64,000 nucleotides of DNA from Heterohyrax brucei (lineage: Eukaryota > Chordata > Mammalia > Hyracoidea > Procaviidae), in NCBI GenBank assembly GCA_028571685.1, contig CM053146.1, positions 113,497,431-113,561,430 of the forward strand. The letters run 5' to 3'. Under the pieces are notes generated by a model. It was not told the origin of the DNA and did not search any database. It worked only from the letters and a program-made list of their open reading frames with translations. Within the stretch, counting starts at the first letter, position 1; each line of letters begins with the position of its first letter. This document shows, piece by piece, positions 10,341 to 23,532 of the stretch. The translations under genes were made by a program, and so were the position numbers.

Positions 10341-12660
10341 TTTTGTGTGTGTATATATTTATTTATAAATTACTTTATTCAGAAAGATTATAATACTACT
10401 GATTAAGGTGTGTGTGTGTATACATTTGTAAGTGTGACATTTAATTTAATTAAAAGTAAATAGTTGAGAAAATGAGATCAATAGGAAATCTAAGGGGGAA
10501 AAAACAACCCCATCAAGGATGCTGAGACACAAAATACAAATCACAAGATTCTATTTATTTGTTCCAAGCCTTCTAATAAACAATGATAAACTCCAAACTC
10601 AGTATTCCTACTCTTTTTAGATTAAACTATGTGCTCAGGAGTGATGCAACTATTACTGGTACTGAGGCATGAAAGAAATCTGTCACTTAGTCCCCTAGAG
10701 AAGACACTGTGTAATACAGTTGATAATGTCTTCAACAGTGTTGTTATAGCTGGTGGAATGAGCTTCACAGGACACCTTCTGTTAATGTCCCCCAGTATAA
10801 GCTGGTGTCATTGAACTCAGTGGAGAAGTAATTCTACAGAGGACTGATTTGATGAGCTTTAGAGACATAGCTCTCTACTGTCTAGCTTAATCTCAAAATA
10901 GATTTTAGAGTGTCAGAGGCATAGGTAGACATCAGTACACCTGCATGAATTGTTTCTTCTAATTAAGCTTTGGGTAACTACTGGCCAACACTGAGTTTAA
11001 AATGATACTATTACTTTAAGGATGTGCCCCCGGGAGCTGTGGACTCCTCCCACAGTCTTAAGAAATGTAGCAAAGACAGAGACTAAACAGGCTCAGAGAG
11101 TCCAAGAAACTTATTGGCTATTGGATATCCTCTAGCATAATTTCAGATCCAAGGAAAATTCGTGGTTAAAATATAGCCCTAACTTGTTTATGTAAAAGTA
11201 AATTCAATACAATGTCAATTGAAAACTGTTTGAGCTTTTCTATTATCTAGAGATATGCATAACTCATGAGTAAATGTACTGAAAATGTAAGGTTATTAAT
11301 AAAAAAGTAAGGATCTAAAAGCTACAACTGTATTTTTGGCAAAGGTTTTCTTTTTTTTTTAAAAAAAACTAATTCTGAGATCAAAATTACTGAACTGAAA
11401 GATGAATTCAGCATCAGTAGGCTCACAATAGAACCTAAAAGACTTAGAAGCATTGAACAATCTAAACCCTGCAGCAACAACCCAGAAGAAAATTGTATTC
11501 TACTATTTTCAGTAAATAGGAAGCATTCCAGAGCAGTTTTCATGTATAATCAATAAAGAATAGAATCCAGGATATGTACACGTGGTGTTTGGATGGCTAC
11601 AAAAAGAATTCAGCCACTGTGGTGTGTCCATTGTGTAAATGATGACTGGGGCAACAGAAAAAGCAGACCAACAGGGTCCAGGACAGGAGAGTGAGTACTG
11701 GTGTCATTTATAACTGGCCTTGCTGAATCTACACAAAGCTCTCCCAGAGTACTTAGGGCTTTGAAAACCTGTCAGATGGCACCACAGCAGGCTAATGTGG
11801 TGGCATGTTCTAAAGGCATTAATTTAAGCTTTTTCCCCCCCTTGCTAAATAGCGGGAAAAAGTGAATTTTAGTAATTAATAGGCACTTACCCTTCTTTCG
11901 TCATATTGTCAGCTTCAGTTGGTTTCTATCCTGCCATTAACATGTCTAATGCATATGTCAAGTGGAAGCCTGACATGCTAGTGGCAAACAGAATATTATG
12001 TGAAGGCGGCAATGTGTTAAAACAATTGAGCGAGCAAGCACTAAAGTTTGCTGCTCAGGCCATATGTTGCAGTGTTTAATTTCCCGTAGTGGAGAAACAC
12101 AGTTGTCAGAGAAAAAGATGATGAATACGTTTACCGTGGGCGACTTATTACAATGAAGAATGACTTTCCAGAGCAAGGGAAGAAAAGAATTAGACTTGCA
12201 TGCGGAACATATGGCAGGCATTCAGACCTAGGCAAGGAGAACAGGACTGTGTGCTTTCAGATGAAAGACAGTTAATCAATGCATGTGGCTGGTGTTGACA
12301 TATGGAAGTGAGAAATGGGTTTTGATTTGGAAGACAGGAAGAAGGTTAACGGTAGTACAGGTGGTTACAGAGTGATTGATACTTTAAGTAACTAACAGAG
12401 AAAGAAAACGTAACTCTTTCAGTTGGGCAACAGACTCCAGAGAACAAGGCAATTTAGAAAAATATAGAACATGAAATGATCCAGGGCAGGTCACCTGGCT
12501 ACAGGAAGAAATGACAGAGCAAATGGTAGCAAAGGAACACTCTGGGGCAGGAGCGGCAAGTAGAGACCCAGAACTCTAACAGGGCGCTGCTGAAGACGAA
12601 TTTTACCCCTGCTGCAGTGGAAATGATGCCTCACCATTTTCCCACGCTTAAGTCGTCATG
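10341..12660. other. Repeat-poor non-coding stretch
   Basis: No gene or clear repeat is seen. A short T/A run lies near 11348-11368. About 11820-12240 is less decayed-looking than its surroundings and free of recognisable repeats; it could be a conserved non-coding element, but this cannot be judged from one sequence. Confidence 0.35.
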
Positions 12661-13078
12661 TGCCAAATTTGGACAATGATAAAGAAAGACTGAAGAAGAA
12701 TTGACCTATTTGACTGGTGTTGGAGAAGAAAACTGAATATTCATATACTGTGGGCTACCACAAGCATGAGCCTGTTGGTTTGGGAGGAAGTACAGCCGGA
12801 ACACTCCTAGGAAGTCAGGATGGTGAGGCTTCTTCTTGCTGGCTACATTGTCAGGAAAGGCCACCTGCGAGAAAAGGAAATCATGCTTGGTAAAGTGGAG
12901 GGTCAGGGAAGACGAAGGAAACTTTCCATGTGACGGACTGACACAACAGCTGTAACAATGGACTCACACATACCAACAATTGTGAAGATGGTGCAGAACT
13001 GGGCAGTGTTTTTCTCTACTATACATAATGTCATGATGAGTCAGAGATGACTTGATAGCAACTAACAACAGCAAGAAG
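12661..13078 (+). mobile_element. RTE LINE 3' fragment
   Basis: It begins in the C-terminal coding part (GAAGAAGAATTGACCTATTTG) and runs through GGAGGAAGTACAGCC and CATGCTTGGTAAAGTGGAGG to the tail TAGCAACTAACAACAGCAA. The order matches the other RTE copies. It is 5'-truncated. Confidence 0.8.
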
Positions 13079-13871
13079 TTGGTACAGGCTTTTGTTTGCT
13101 TACAGCAGACTTAGAACATCAGAAATTGTCCTTAAACTTAGAGAGAAACATCATCTGTTGATGTACTGGGATGTGAAACACAAACTAAATTTTGTTCATG
13201 TATCTTCTCTCCCACAATAATGATGTATTTTTAAGTAGTCTTACATATTCACTTCCTTTTCTTGGTTCCAAAATATATACGAGGGAGCTCTTCAACAGTG
13301 TTTAATCCAAGTGGTATTTAATTTGCCTTCCAGAGGTCAAAAGTTAGTCTTTGGAATTAGTGAAGTGATATATGGTTTCGTATTTAATTTCTCGATTCTC
13401 CATTTATTTTTTTACCTGGTCAGGAAGATGGCTTTGGAAAGACAAAGTTTCGGGAGGAGTGACATAGATTGCTAATGATTCTTACAAAGAATATGTAACA
13501 AACAGATCCTGCTTAAAATATCATACATACCTACAGTCTAGAAATACTGTGTAGGCAAAGATATGATACTAAATTGGTGCCTCGTAATGGTTCGTTCAGA
13601 TGGTGATTAGAGTAACGAATACCGCAGTCAACATCAGCACATCATTCTGTCTAAACTGAAAGTTCTTGTTGAGCTCTTGAAACATTGATCTGACTGACAA
13701 AATTCTTCTTTTTCAAAAAAACTTAAACTTCTCATGGGTCAAAGAAGCTAGAAGACTCCTTTCAGATGTCTGAGAATGAGACGTTAAAACAAGTGCTGAA
13801 CACAAGCACCAGCTTTAAAGTGCGAAACTAGCACGAGAAGGTCGAGATACTGAACGGGCTTGAGCCCTTGC
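13079..13871. other. Non-coding stretch, nothing recognised
   Basis: No open frame or repeat could be supported here. Confidence 0.35.
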
Positions 13872-13974
13872 TGAGAATTTGCATTTCCACCCCAGATATA
13901 CTGAATCAGAATCTGTATTTTAACAAATCCCCAGGTGATTCTTATGTGTAATAAATTTTGAGAATTGCTGCTTT
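13872..13974 (-). repeat. MER5A-type hAT relic
   Basis: TGAGAATTTGCATTTCCACC, then CAGATATACTGAATCAGAAT, then AGGTGATTCTTATGTG and TTTTGAGAATTGCTG matches the reverse complement of MER5A, a short non-autonomous hAT element. One end is missing. Confidence 0.7.
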
Positions 13975-13976
13975 AC

Positions 13977-14047
13977 TAGTGGCTCTCAGAACTCCCTAAC
14001 CAGCAGTATTAGCATTACCCGGGAACTTGTTAAAACTGCAAATTATC
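13977..14047 (-). repeat. Second MER5A-type relic, partial
   Basis: AGTGGCTCTCAGAACTCC...AGTATTAGCATTACCCGGG followed by AACTTGTTAAAACTGC matches the opposite end of MER5A in the same orientation. The two pieces lie head to tail, so either two insertions or a rearranged single one. Confidence 0.6.
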
Positions 14048-15186
14048 AGCAGGAGTTCAAACCAGAACAATACAGTTTGAAGCTCTGTGAAAGACTATTA
14101 ATAATAAAAGACAGGGATTTTGAAACATTGGTATTTGCCTATAAGCTAGAGAGTTGTCCATTTGACCTCATGTTTTGCCTGTTTACACTCTTAGTCCTTA
14201 CAGCTTTCTAAAGATCAAGCTGTAGCCTCCAACTTGCAGATGGTATTGATTAAATTCCAAGAGGGAGTCTAAATTGATCTAACATGAATTACACTTGAAA
14301 CCAAAAAGCAAGAAGAGTGATTAAGGAAAGGGGCCACAAACGAGGATAATTAAATTCTGCCACCAACTTTCCACAGAAAGGCCCTTACAGCAATGAACAA
14401 ACAGTGCCTCAGTTTCCTCTCTCAGAAAATGAAGGAAATACTTCCCCTTCTCATCAAGTGCTCTGAGGCTCAATTACTGCCTCAGAACTACTTGGAAATC
14501 TTCACACAAAAGGTGTTATGGATGTGAAATGAAATGTTAGCATCCAATATCACGCAGGTTTCACTCTCTTCCTCTTCAAGTGTCTGCCACTTCTGCTTTC
14601 AACAAGCATACCTTTCACCCTACTGCAGTGAGTCCCTTGACTAATTCTCTAATGTCTCAAAATTTCACTTGCAGATAAAGTGACAATGGACATGGAGCTG
14701 CAATCCTACCCCTTAAAAAATGATTTAAATCATACTTTTATCTGTAGTCTTTCAGAGTACACAGAAAGCTGCAAGCCAAAACAATAACCATCGTAGTTAT
14801 CAGAACTTGTATGATTTAAACATAGACACTATGAGCTTCATAAATAACATGGGCATATCATTATCACCATTAAAGTTGTACAGACTCTATGTATTCAAGA
14901 AAAGAAAAAAATATGAAAAATGTGGAAGTCAGTCTGATTCTTGTGGAATCTGAACATAGTGGGCTAGGTAGACATTGTGGTGAACTGGCAAATTGCCAGA
15001 AGGGAATGAATGCCCCAAATGGGCAGTTTTGACCTTTTCCCTCAAGAAAATCTAGAAATCAATTTTTTGTAGATTCTTCAAAATTTTAAAAGTTGAAAAT
15101 AAAAACAAACACATCTTGTATCAGACTAAACAAGCAAGCAGGCCACATGTGGCCTCTAGATTGTTGGTGTGCTACTTTTCACTTGA
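14048..15186. other. Non-coding stretch, nothing recognised
   Basis: AT-rich sequence without a supportable gene or named repeat. Confidence 0.35.
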
Positions 15187-15204
15187 AAAATGTTGCATGC
15201 TGTG

Positions 15205-16264
15205 GGACCATCTAGAGGAAGTTAGACAAGCAAAATTATCCAGACACAAAAGGACAAACTTTGTATGAGACCATCTTATTATAAGTATGCAACAAATCAA
15301 TTAAGCATGGAAGAAATCAATCTTTGGCAGTTACTAGGGTGGAGGGAGAGGGGAGGAGAGGGATTTTTACAAATTAGATAGTGGTTAGGAGTAGGGTTGG
15401 TTGTAGGATGTGACAGCACATTCTAGAAGTGGGGTACCCACAATTACTCAACTTCAAAACCAAATGGTCCCTTTAACGTGGCCCACCTCTTTTGAAAGAC
15501 ATAGAAACCTAGTTTGGGATCAGGGAACCATGCTCCTGGGAGGCATCCAAACTAATTGGCATACCTAAACTTTTTCTATATCCCTTAAAATAACACTCTG
15601 CTTTCCACCTGGATGAGCAGCGTCTGGGGTCTTAAAAGCTAGCAAGCTGTCATCTAAATAGCACCAGATGGTCCCAATCCACATGGACCAGTGGTAGATG
15701 GTGGACATCAAAGACAGGAGGAAAATATGAGCCCACCAGATGGGAGGGGCCATATGAGCCATAGTCTGCTTCAACATGGGACCAGAACTAGGTGGTGCCT
15801 GGCCACCACCAAACGTCCAGAGCCTTGGACATAACAGGTGACAGACTAGAGAGCAGAGTTAGAACTCTACCAAAAAGACCACACTTGATGGTCCTTCTGA
15901 ATGGAGGGCCCCTGAATGTGTGGCCCCTGGTCTCTCTAACCCCAAACTACATCCAGCACCAGGGCCAGCTCCCTAGACAAAGACTGAATTGAGTGAGACT
16001 GGAGATAAACAAACCTTTAAACATGTACATGGTGTTGTCTGAGAGGCTTTTCATTAGAGGAGAGATGATTGGGTAAGGAGGTCCAGATGTTGGTCAAAAG
16101 GTCATGGAAAATTCCAAACAAAAGGGGAAGTGTGCTGTCACACGTGTGTGGTGGGGTAGGCGCTAGAATAGAATAGGGGTAAAAGTTCTGAGTGGTATAT
16201 TGCAACATGATATAGATTGTAAAATTGTTCTTAATTCACAACAAAATACATTCATAAAAAAAGT
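15205..16264 (+). mobile_element. L1 3' end with target-site duplication
   Basis: The piece contains the L1 3'-UTR phrase GGGGTCTTAAAAGCTAGCAA and related motifs and ends in a short A run. It is flanked by AAAATGTTGCATGCTGTGGG (from 15187) and AAAACGTTGCATGCCACAG (from 16265), a diverged duplication of about 15-19 bp. It is a typical 5'-truncated L1 insertion with no coding part. Confidence 0.75.
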
Positions 16265-16280
16265 AAAACGTTGCATGCCA

Positions 16281-17544
16281 CAGTAATTTACTTTTCAGAT
16301 GAATGTTCAGAACTCCATGGGCTGTTTTACATTATAGAACAATATGTATATATATATTAACCGCAGCTATAATTCTCCCTATATGTAGAACTATCGTCAA
16401 TCCAGTTCAACGATGACAATTCATGGAGACCAACCATGTGCCAAGTGCCATCAAGAATACAAAATGTGAATGATGAAAGCCCCATCTTCAAACTGGTCAC
16501 AAACTAGGAGGCAAGATTTGATTTGGTCATTATTGCCTGCAACATCAGGAATGAAAGGAGTGCCAAAACAGCACCACTAAACTCAGTGCCATTGGGCTCT
16601 TGGAGGGAACGCATACGTTCAGTTGTGAGTTCCAGAGAAGAAGGAGTCAGGGAGTGCACAGCTTGAAATAAGCCGTGACGGATAGACGGGTTTTGACAGA
16701 CCGCGATGCTGGCAGAGGACATTTCTAGTAGCTGCCTGAGCAAGGCTAAGGATGAGGGAGGGGCCAGCGCATGCTCAGTGATGCAGGTATGGCGAAATTT
16801 GGAGCATAAGGTTCATGGAAGCCAGGGCTCAGCAGAGTATTGCGTGCCATGTCATAGAGAGCTTTGAGTGCCAGTTGGATATATGATAAAATAAGTAACG
16901 AGGCAAAACTGAAAAACGTTGAACTGGATAGACTAGCAGCTCGTCACTTCCTACTTACCTGAACTCACCTACCCACAGATAGTGAAGACTTTCAGGTCAC
17001 TGGCATTAACTGCAGCTAGGTCTTACACTAATGAGTGTCCAGTTGGGCTATGCAATAGGAGTTAATCCTCACCAGGAAGTGAGGTCTAGAATTAGGTTAC
17101 TTTCCTGAGCCGGGCATCCTTATTACCTGTGGCAAGTCCCTGTGTATCCATCTGCTCTCAATACACACTTGAGTGCTCAGTCTACACACTATTATTTTTC
17201 TACATGTTCCAGATATGTACTCAATGACTACAATTTAGCCTTGAACCCTAGAACTTTGACCCAAACTGTGTGATACTGTCAGTCTTCCTTTTTGCGACAG
17301 TGTGTAAGGAATCCATCATACTTTGTCCTTGTTCTTCAGCCACTCATTGGAAACCACCTTCTCTGTGTATGGGCTAACTTTCACAGAGCAAGAAGCCTTT
17401 GCCACCTGATTAGAATTTCTAAGTCTCATAGACTTCTTCTATTGTGATTTCACCACCATGAGATGTTGCAATTTGGACAGATGGCTACTACCTTTTGAGG
17501 ACTCGTATTTTGCATTCACATCTTGTCCCCCACCCTCCCAGTGT
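16281..17544. other. Non-coding stretch, nothing recognised
   Basis: A short AT alternating run lies near 16346-16360. No gene or named repeat could be supported. Confidence 0.35.
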
Positions 17545-17692
17545 TTTAAGTGTAAAGTAAATAAAATTAAAAATTCAGTTCCCCAGTTGCACTAGTCATA
17601 AGTGTTCAGTGGTCACATGTAGTTCTCAGCTACCACACTGAAAATATCGAACATTTTAATCATCACAGAAAGTTCTACTGGAGCAGTATCCA
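17545..17692. repeat. Old DNA-transposon relic, probable
   Basis: AATTAAAAATTCAGTTCCCC, then AGTGGTCACATGTAGTTCTC and AGAAAGTTCTACTGGAGCAG resembles a common mammal-wide non-autonomous hAT-like repeat. The family name is not certain. Confidence 0.5.
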
Positions 17693-18151
17693 ATGGGCTT
17701 AGTCCTGAAATATTCAGATATGGTTATAGACACGCACACAGATTGAACTGAGCTAATACTTCTTGACTAAGAACACTCATCTGCCTGGAATAGAGTAGAA
17801 GGATCAAGGAAAAAGAAGATACTATTTAAGGGACTGGTATGAACACACCCAGGAACAGACATTTGACTTAAAAAGTCATTATAATGGAATGTAAAGTAAT
17901 AAAACTGAGAAAGCAAAAAAAAAAAAAGAAAGGGAAAGAATGTAGTGATAGACTATAATCCTATAGCATTAATAAAAAGGCATAAATATAAATCACAGAA
18001 AATTATTACAACCCTGGATAAGTATAAGCAAGGACCATATTTCAAACAGAGTTTCAAGTTATATTATTCACAGTAAAAGAGAATGTGGAACTCTACAAAG
18101 AGGTGTCACTGAGAGAAATCAAAATGCTTTTAGCCTATATACATCTTGTTT
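17693..18151. other. Non-coding stretch, nothing recognised
   Basis: AT-rich sequence containing an A-rich run at about 17916-17940. Confidence 0.3.
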
Positions 18152-18184
18152 AGTCGGATCTGACTCGACGGCACTTGGCTTGGC
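18152..18184 (+). repeat. RTE/SINE tail fragment
   Basis: AGTCGGATCTGACTCGACGG continues into CACTTGGCTTGGC. It is an isolated 33-bp 3' tail with nothing of the element body. The final 21 bases are identical to those at 39588 and 44841. Confidence 0.7.
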
Positions 18185-19352
18185 TTGCTCATAAAAATGA
18201 GGGATATTAAATTTTTGAACCCTATACTAATGGAGATTTAAACATTCTCACACTTAGTATCTGACTCATGGCACTTGGCACACTTAGGATGCTATCATAA
18301 CAGCAAAATTGTTGATATAGATTCTATAGTCCTTGTGTGCTGATTGAAGATCCCCAGACTCCAAACCCTGAATTAGAATGTAAACTCAGTGAAGCAATGA
18401 TCTAGTGGCCTCGGTCTCTATGTATCATCAGAGTGTAGCATGGCACCTGTTGCAAATATTTTGGGGATGAATGAAGTACAAATGAGTAGACTAAAACTAT
18501 TTTAGCTTCATGTTAATCTAGGATAAATGTAAATCATCAAAAACAAAATGGAACACATAAATATTGGTATCCTAGGCATTACTGAACTGCAACAGACTGG
18601 TATTAACCATTTTGAATAAGAACTGTATGGTCAAATATGCCAGGAATGACAAATTGAAGAGGACTGCCATTATGTTCATCATCATCATCAAAAAAAAAAA
18701 AAATTAAGATCTACCCTGAAATACAGTGCTGTTTATGATAGGATAACATTCATATGCCTACAAGGAAGACTAAGTTAACATAATTATTTCTCAAATTTAT
18801 CCAGTAATCACTAATGTCAAAGATGAAAAAAATGAAGATTTTTACCAACTGCTGCAGTCTGAAATTGATCAAACATGTGATAATTACTGGTAATTGGAAT
18901 AGGATATAAAGTTGGAAACAAAAAAGGATTGTAAGTTGAAAAATAAGGCCTTGGTGATAGAAATTGCCCTAGAGATTGCATGACAGTATTTTGCAAGACC
19001 AACAACTTCTTGATTACAAGTACTTTTTTTCAACAACATAAATGACAACTATAGGCATGGGTCTTGCCACGTAGAATACACAGGCATCAAAGCAGCTCAT
19101 CTATGGATAGAGACTATGACGAAATTCACTGTGATCAGTCACAACAAGGATAGGCGCCAACCGTGAACTAGAACATCAGTTGCTCATATGTTGCTCTGAG
19201 TCAGAATTGACTCTATGACACTAAGTTTGGTTTCTTTCTGTAAATTCAAGTTGAAACTGAAGAAAACTGGAACAAGTCCATGACAGCCAAAGGAAGACAC
19301 TAAGTATACCCTAACTGAGTTTAGAGACCATCTGAAGAATAGACTTGATACA

Positions 19353-20161
19353 CTGAACACTAATCCAACTGGAGCCTCAGCAGGGCTAATTTCCAAGAGG
19401 CAGTGCCAGTCTGGGGAGAGCTTTTCCAGCAGAAAGGCTGTGTTTAACACAGTGTTGCCTCATGGGTATATCCTGGTGGATTATGACACCAGAACAGCAG
19501 CTTCTCTCTACTTTAAAATATACCATAGCTTCTGGAGACGGCCAAAGAGGTATCTCTGCTGTCAGCTGGAAGGAGGGGCCTGCCACAGCTAATGGCCTGA
19601 CTGATTCTGAAAGCAGTCAGGTAGCTATTAGCTTTTTAAAATAAGACTGTCTGGAGAAATAACTACTCTGCAGCCTGACTGCATCTCTTCCAGCCTTTAC
19701 TGACTCACATCATAGGGTCAGTTGATGGCCCCCCAGTGACTCTATAAGTAGGGCAGCGTCTTTGCCAGTCAGGGGGCAGAGACTGCCACCACAGAGAGTC
19801 TACTGGGCCAGTCACCAGAGTACAAAGAGGTAGCTAGTGACCGACCCCTTTCTCAGAACTATACCTCTCAGCTCCTGTTAAGGCAAAACCATAGGAACTA
19901 AACAGCATCTAGATGTCCCATAAGCAACAAACTGTCACCAGGCATTTAAAGAAACATTCGACCATGGTTCCAGAAAACTCGCAAAATAAAGAATCAAAAA
20001 ACTTCCTAGATGAAGAAGCCTTTCTGAAACTACTGGAAGTTGGGTAGAAAAGAATTATATAGAGAGCTCTCCTAAAAATTAATCAAACTGCAGTAGAGTA
20101 AAATGAAAAATTAAGCAAGCTATTTGAACTGATGGAACATCAACATTCTGAAATCCAACAA
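19353..20161 (+). mobile_element. L1-5'-end-like segment inside RTE
   Basis: This block does not match the RTE. It includes a G/C-richer non-coding lead (19353-19960). A short open stretch from 19964 then begins MVPENSQNKESK, and further in there is a broken heptad-like region (KLFELMEHQHSEI). That order resembles an L1 5' UTR leading into the start of ORF1 with its coiled coil. The assignment is inference; no family was recognised. Confidence 0.4.
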
Positions 20162-21075
20162 TAACAAAAGCAGTTGCAGCAGTACATCAACAGGGAACTA
20201 CCAGAAATTCAAGCTGGATTCAGAAGAGGACGTGGAACCAGGGTTATTACAGCTGATAGATGGATCATAACTGAAAGTAGAGAATACCAGAAGGATGTTT
20301 ACCTGTGATTCATTGACTATGCATGGACATTTGACTGCGTGGATTATAAAAGATTACAGATAACATTGCAGAGAGTGGAAATTCTAGAATCCTTAGACCA
20401 AGAGGCAGTTATTTGAACAGAAAAAAGGGATACTGCATGGCTTAAAAACAGGAAGGGTATACATGAGGGTTGTATTCCTTTACCATACTTACTCAACTTG
20501 TAGGCTGGACAAATCATCTGAGAAGCTGAATTATATGAAGAAAAATGAGGCACTGGGATTAGAGGAAGACTCATTTAAGGAAAACCTACGATAGTCAGTT
20601 GACATAATCTCACTTGTGGAAGGGGATTTGAAGCATTTGCTGATGAAAGTGAAAGACTATATTAATCTTCAATATGGATTACACCTTAACATAAAGAAAC
20701 AGAAATCCTCACACCTGGACCAATAAGCAACATCACGATAAATGGAGAAAAGATTGAAGTTGTCAAGGATTTTATTTTAGTTGTATCCATAGTCAATCCT
20801 CATGGAAGTAGCAGTCAAGAAATCAAAAGATACATTTCACTGGGCAAATCTGCTTCAAAAGACTTCTCTAAAGTGTTAGAAAGCGAAGATGTCACTTTAA
20901 GGACTAAAGTGAGCCTGACCCACCATGTTTTCAGTTGCCTTATATGCACTTGAAAACTGAACAGTGAATAAAGGAGACCAAAGAAGAATCTACACTTTAG
21001 AATTAAGATGCTGGCACAGAATATTGAGTAGACTATGGACTGCCAGAAGAGTGAACACAGCTATTTTGGAAAAAG

Positions 21076-21095
21076 TCGACGGCACTTGGCTTGGT
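21076..21095 (+). repeat. RTE/SINE tail fragment inside RTE
   Basis: TCGACGGCACTTGGCTTGG interrupts the RTE text between GGAAAAAG and TATAGCCAGAAAG, where the other RTE copies read continuously (GGAAGAAGTACAGCC). Confidence 0.65.
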
Positions 21096-21599
21096 TATAG
21101 CCAGAAAGCTTATTAGAAGCAATGATGGCAAGACTTTGTCTCAAATACTTTGGACATGTAAGCAGGAGGGACCAGTCCTTGGAGAGGGACTAATGCTTAG
21201 TCTAACAGAGGGTCAATGGAAAAGAGGAAGACCCTCAACAGGACGGATTGGCACAGTAGCTCCAACAGTGAGATCAAGCGTAACAACAATTGCGAGGATA
21301 ATGCAGGACTGGGCTGTTTTGTTCTGTTATCCATGGGTTGCTATGAATTAGAACCTAACAACAATAGCATATTAATTTGGAAGCCTTAACTTTGATGCTA
21401 AAATAAAGACTTGTTAGTCTGCTTCTTTGAAATGAAAAAAGTTTTTCTTTTTTGAAAAGAAAATGCATTTACGTGTTTCTAAGTATGTATATAGACACAC
21501 ATATACAGCAAAATTTAGAAATTTCTGTGCCATTCTTGTACCTTGTCTCCCTGTTTATAATAATCACTGTGTTTAGTGTCTTGCAAATTATTCCAGTTT

Positions 21600-22620
21600 C
21601 CTTATGTATATAAGAACAACTTTAATGCATGTTCTTATTTCTTTTTTGTACACAAAACACAGTTTACTATACATACTGCTCTGCTTTTGCTTTTTTTTCC
21701 CATTCAACAGTCTTTTGAAAGGCTTTCTATGTTGGTATGATAATCAGCTCATTTTTCTTTTTTTTAAGTTGCATAGTATTCTGTTGTATGAATGTACCAT
21801 ACTTTATTTTACTCTCTTTTAAAGCAATTACTAGATTTAACACTTTACATTATTTCCTTTTCTTTAATTTGTGTTACACACAATACTGCAATGAATACCT
21901 TAAACATACGTCCTTTCACGCATTTGCAAGCACATTTGCAACATAAATTTCCAGAAGTAAAATTGCTGGGGCAAAAAAATATATGCATTTGTAATTTTGA
22001 TGGATTTTTGCTAAATTGCTCTCCATATGGGGTTATGCTAACATATACTCCCACAGCAATGTATGAGAGGGCCTATTTCTTACAGCCTAATCAATGGAAT
22101 ATGTATCAACTTCTGGATTTTTGCCAACATGATAGACAAAAAATGGCATCTCAATGCACTTTTAATTTGCATATATTATATTGTGTGTGAGGTCAAGAGT
22201 ATTTCCAAATGTTTAAGATCCATTTGTGTTTTATTTTTGTGAAACATGTGTTTAGATCTCTTGCCCAGTTTTTCCCATCAGCTTTATTTCTCTTATTTGT
22301 AGGAAATTTTTATCCACTAGGGAGATTAACTCTTTATTTGTAAGTTGAAAATATGTTTCCTAGTTCATAGATTTTTCTGCCTTTTGAATTTGCTGGTGGG
22401 TTTGTGTGTGCGTGTGTGTTTTCCATGTAGAAGTTTTTATTTCTTATGCATTCAGCCTTATCAAGCTTCTAGATTTTACAGTTATTTTTTTCCATCTCAA
22501 GGATTAAAATTTTACCAGATTCTTTTAGTATCTTTATAGTTGTATTTCCAACATTTTAAATCTTTGAATTTATCCTCATGTAGTGTATAAGGCAAAGATC
22601 CAACTTTATTTTTTTCCAGA
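21600..22620 (-). mobile_element. Old L1M-type relic
   Basis: Phrases typical of old L1 3' regions read in reverse appear in order: GTACCATACTTTATTTTAC, AAATTTCCAGAAGTAAAATTG, TTGATGGATTTTTGCTAAAT and ATGAGAGGGCC. Divergence is high. T-rich sequence follows, up to about 22755. The forward open frames here are chance products of low-complexity T-rich DNA. Confidence 0.6.
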
Positions 22621-23244
22621 TGCTTACTCTTTAGGGTCAATCAAATGGTCCAGTTTTTCCCTCCTGATTTGAGGCACCACATTTAACTTAAACCATATTC
22701 AAGACTGCTGATCATTAAGCTGAATGTAGACCAGAAAACATTTTTTTTTTTTTACTTCTTACTTGCCACTTATAAAATCTATTGGGGTTGCCTTAAGGGG
22801 TTTCCTAGCCTTGCTACAGTTCCCCATTATGTTCTATTACAACTGCAAGGAATGAATTCTGCATGCTGGGCATATAAATTTATTAGGGCTTAAGGTCACT
22901 ATCCCCACTTATCTGATGGTGTGTCATACTGTGGGGGCTTGCCTGTTACTGTGATGCTAGAAGCTATGCATCAAATACCAGCAGGGTCACCCACGATGGA
23001 CAGGTTTCAGCTGAGCTTCCAGACTAAGACAGACTGGGAGGAAGGACCTAGTACTTCTGAAAAGAATTAAGCAGTGAAAACCTTATGAATAGCAGTGAAA
23101 CCCTGTCAGATACAGTGCTGGAAAATGAGAGCCCAAGGCTGGGAGGCACTCAAAAGATGACTGTGGAACTGCTGCCTCCTCAAAGTAGAGTAAACTTTAA
23201 TGATGTGGAGTCAAGCTTTTAGGACCTCCATTTGTTGATGGGAC

Positions 23245-23532
23245 ATGACTCAAAATGACAAGAAACGGCTGAAAACATCCATCAGTAACTGGAAGTCAAA
23301 TGCACAAAGTATATATCTCGGAAAATTGGAAATTGTCAAAAATGAAATGGAACGCACAAACATAGATGTTCTATGCATTAATGAGCTGAAAAAGAGTGAC
23401 ACCTGCCGCTCTGAACTGGACAGCCAGATGGACTGTTATGCCAGGAAAGACAACTTGAAGAGGAATGGTCTTGCATTCATAGTGAAAAAAGAACAGTTCA
23501 AGTTCTGTCCTGGATTACAATGCTGTCAGTGA
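23245..23532 (+). pseudogene. RTE endonuclease-domain remnant
   Basis: The open frame contains LEIVKNEMERTNIDVLCINE, which fits the N-terminal part of the APE-type endonuclease of RTE LINEs (the conserved region around 'ISELK'). That enzyme nicks target DNA to prime reverse transcription. The frame is about 95 codons and then closes, so no active enzyme is possible. Confidence 0.75.

Larger units (their letters stand above)
18515..21370 (+). mobile_element. RTE LINE copy with its middle replaced
   Basis: RTE sequence from the endonuclease region runs 18515 to about 19352. It resumes at about 20162 in the reverse-transcriptase region (AGAAATTCAAGCTGGATTCA) and continues to the tail CCTAACAACAATAGCA. 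Compared with the copy at 22.9-26.6 kb, roughly 760 bp between these points is missing and ~810 bp of unrelated sequence is present instead. All frames carry stops. Confidence 0.8.

Noticed and set aside
21604-22539. Cluster of forward frames rich in F and L
   Set aside because: T-rich sequence of a reversed old L1 relic; the frames are not coding.
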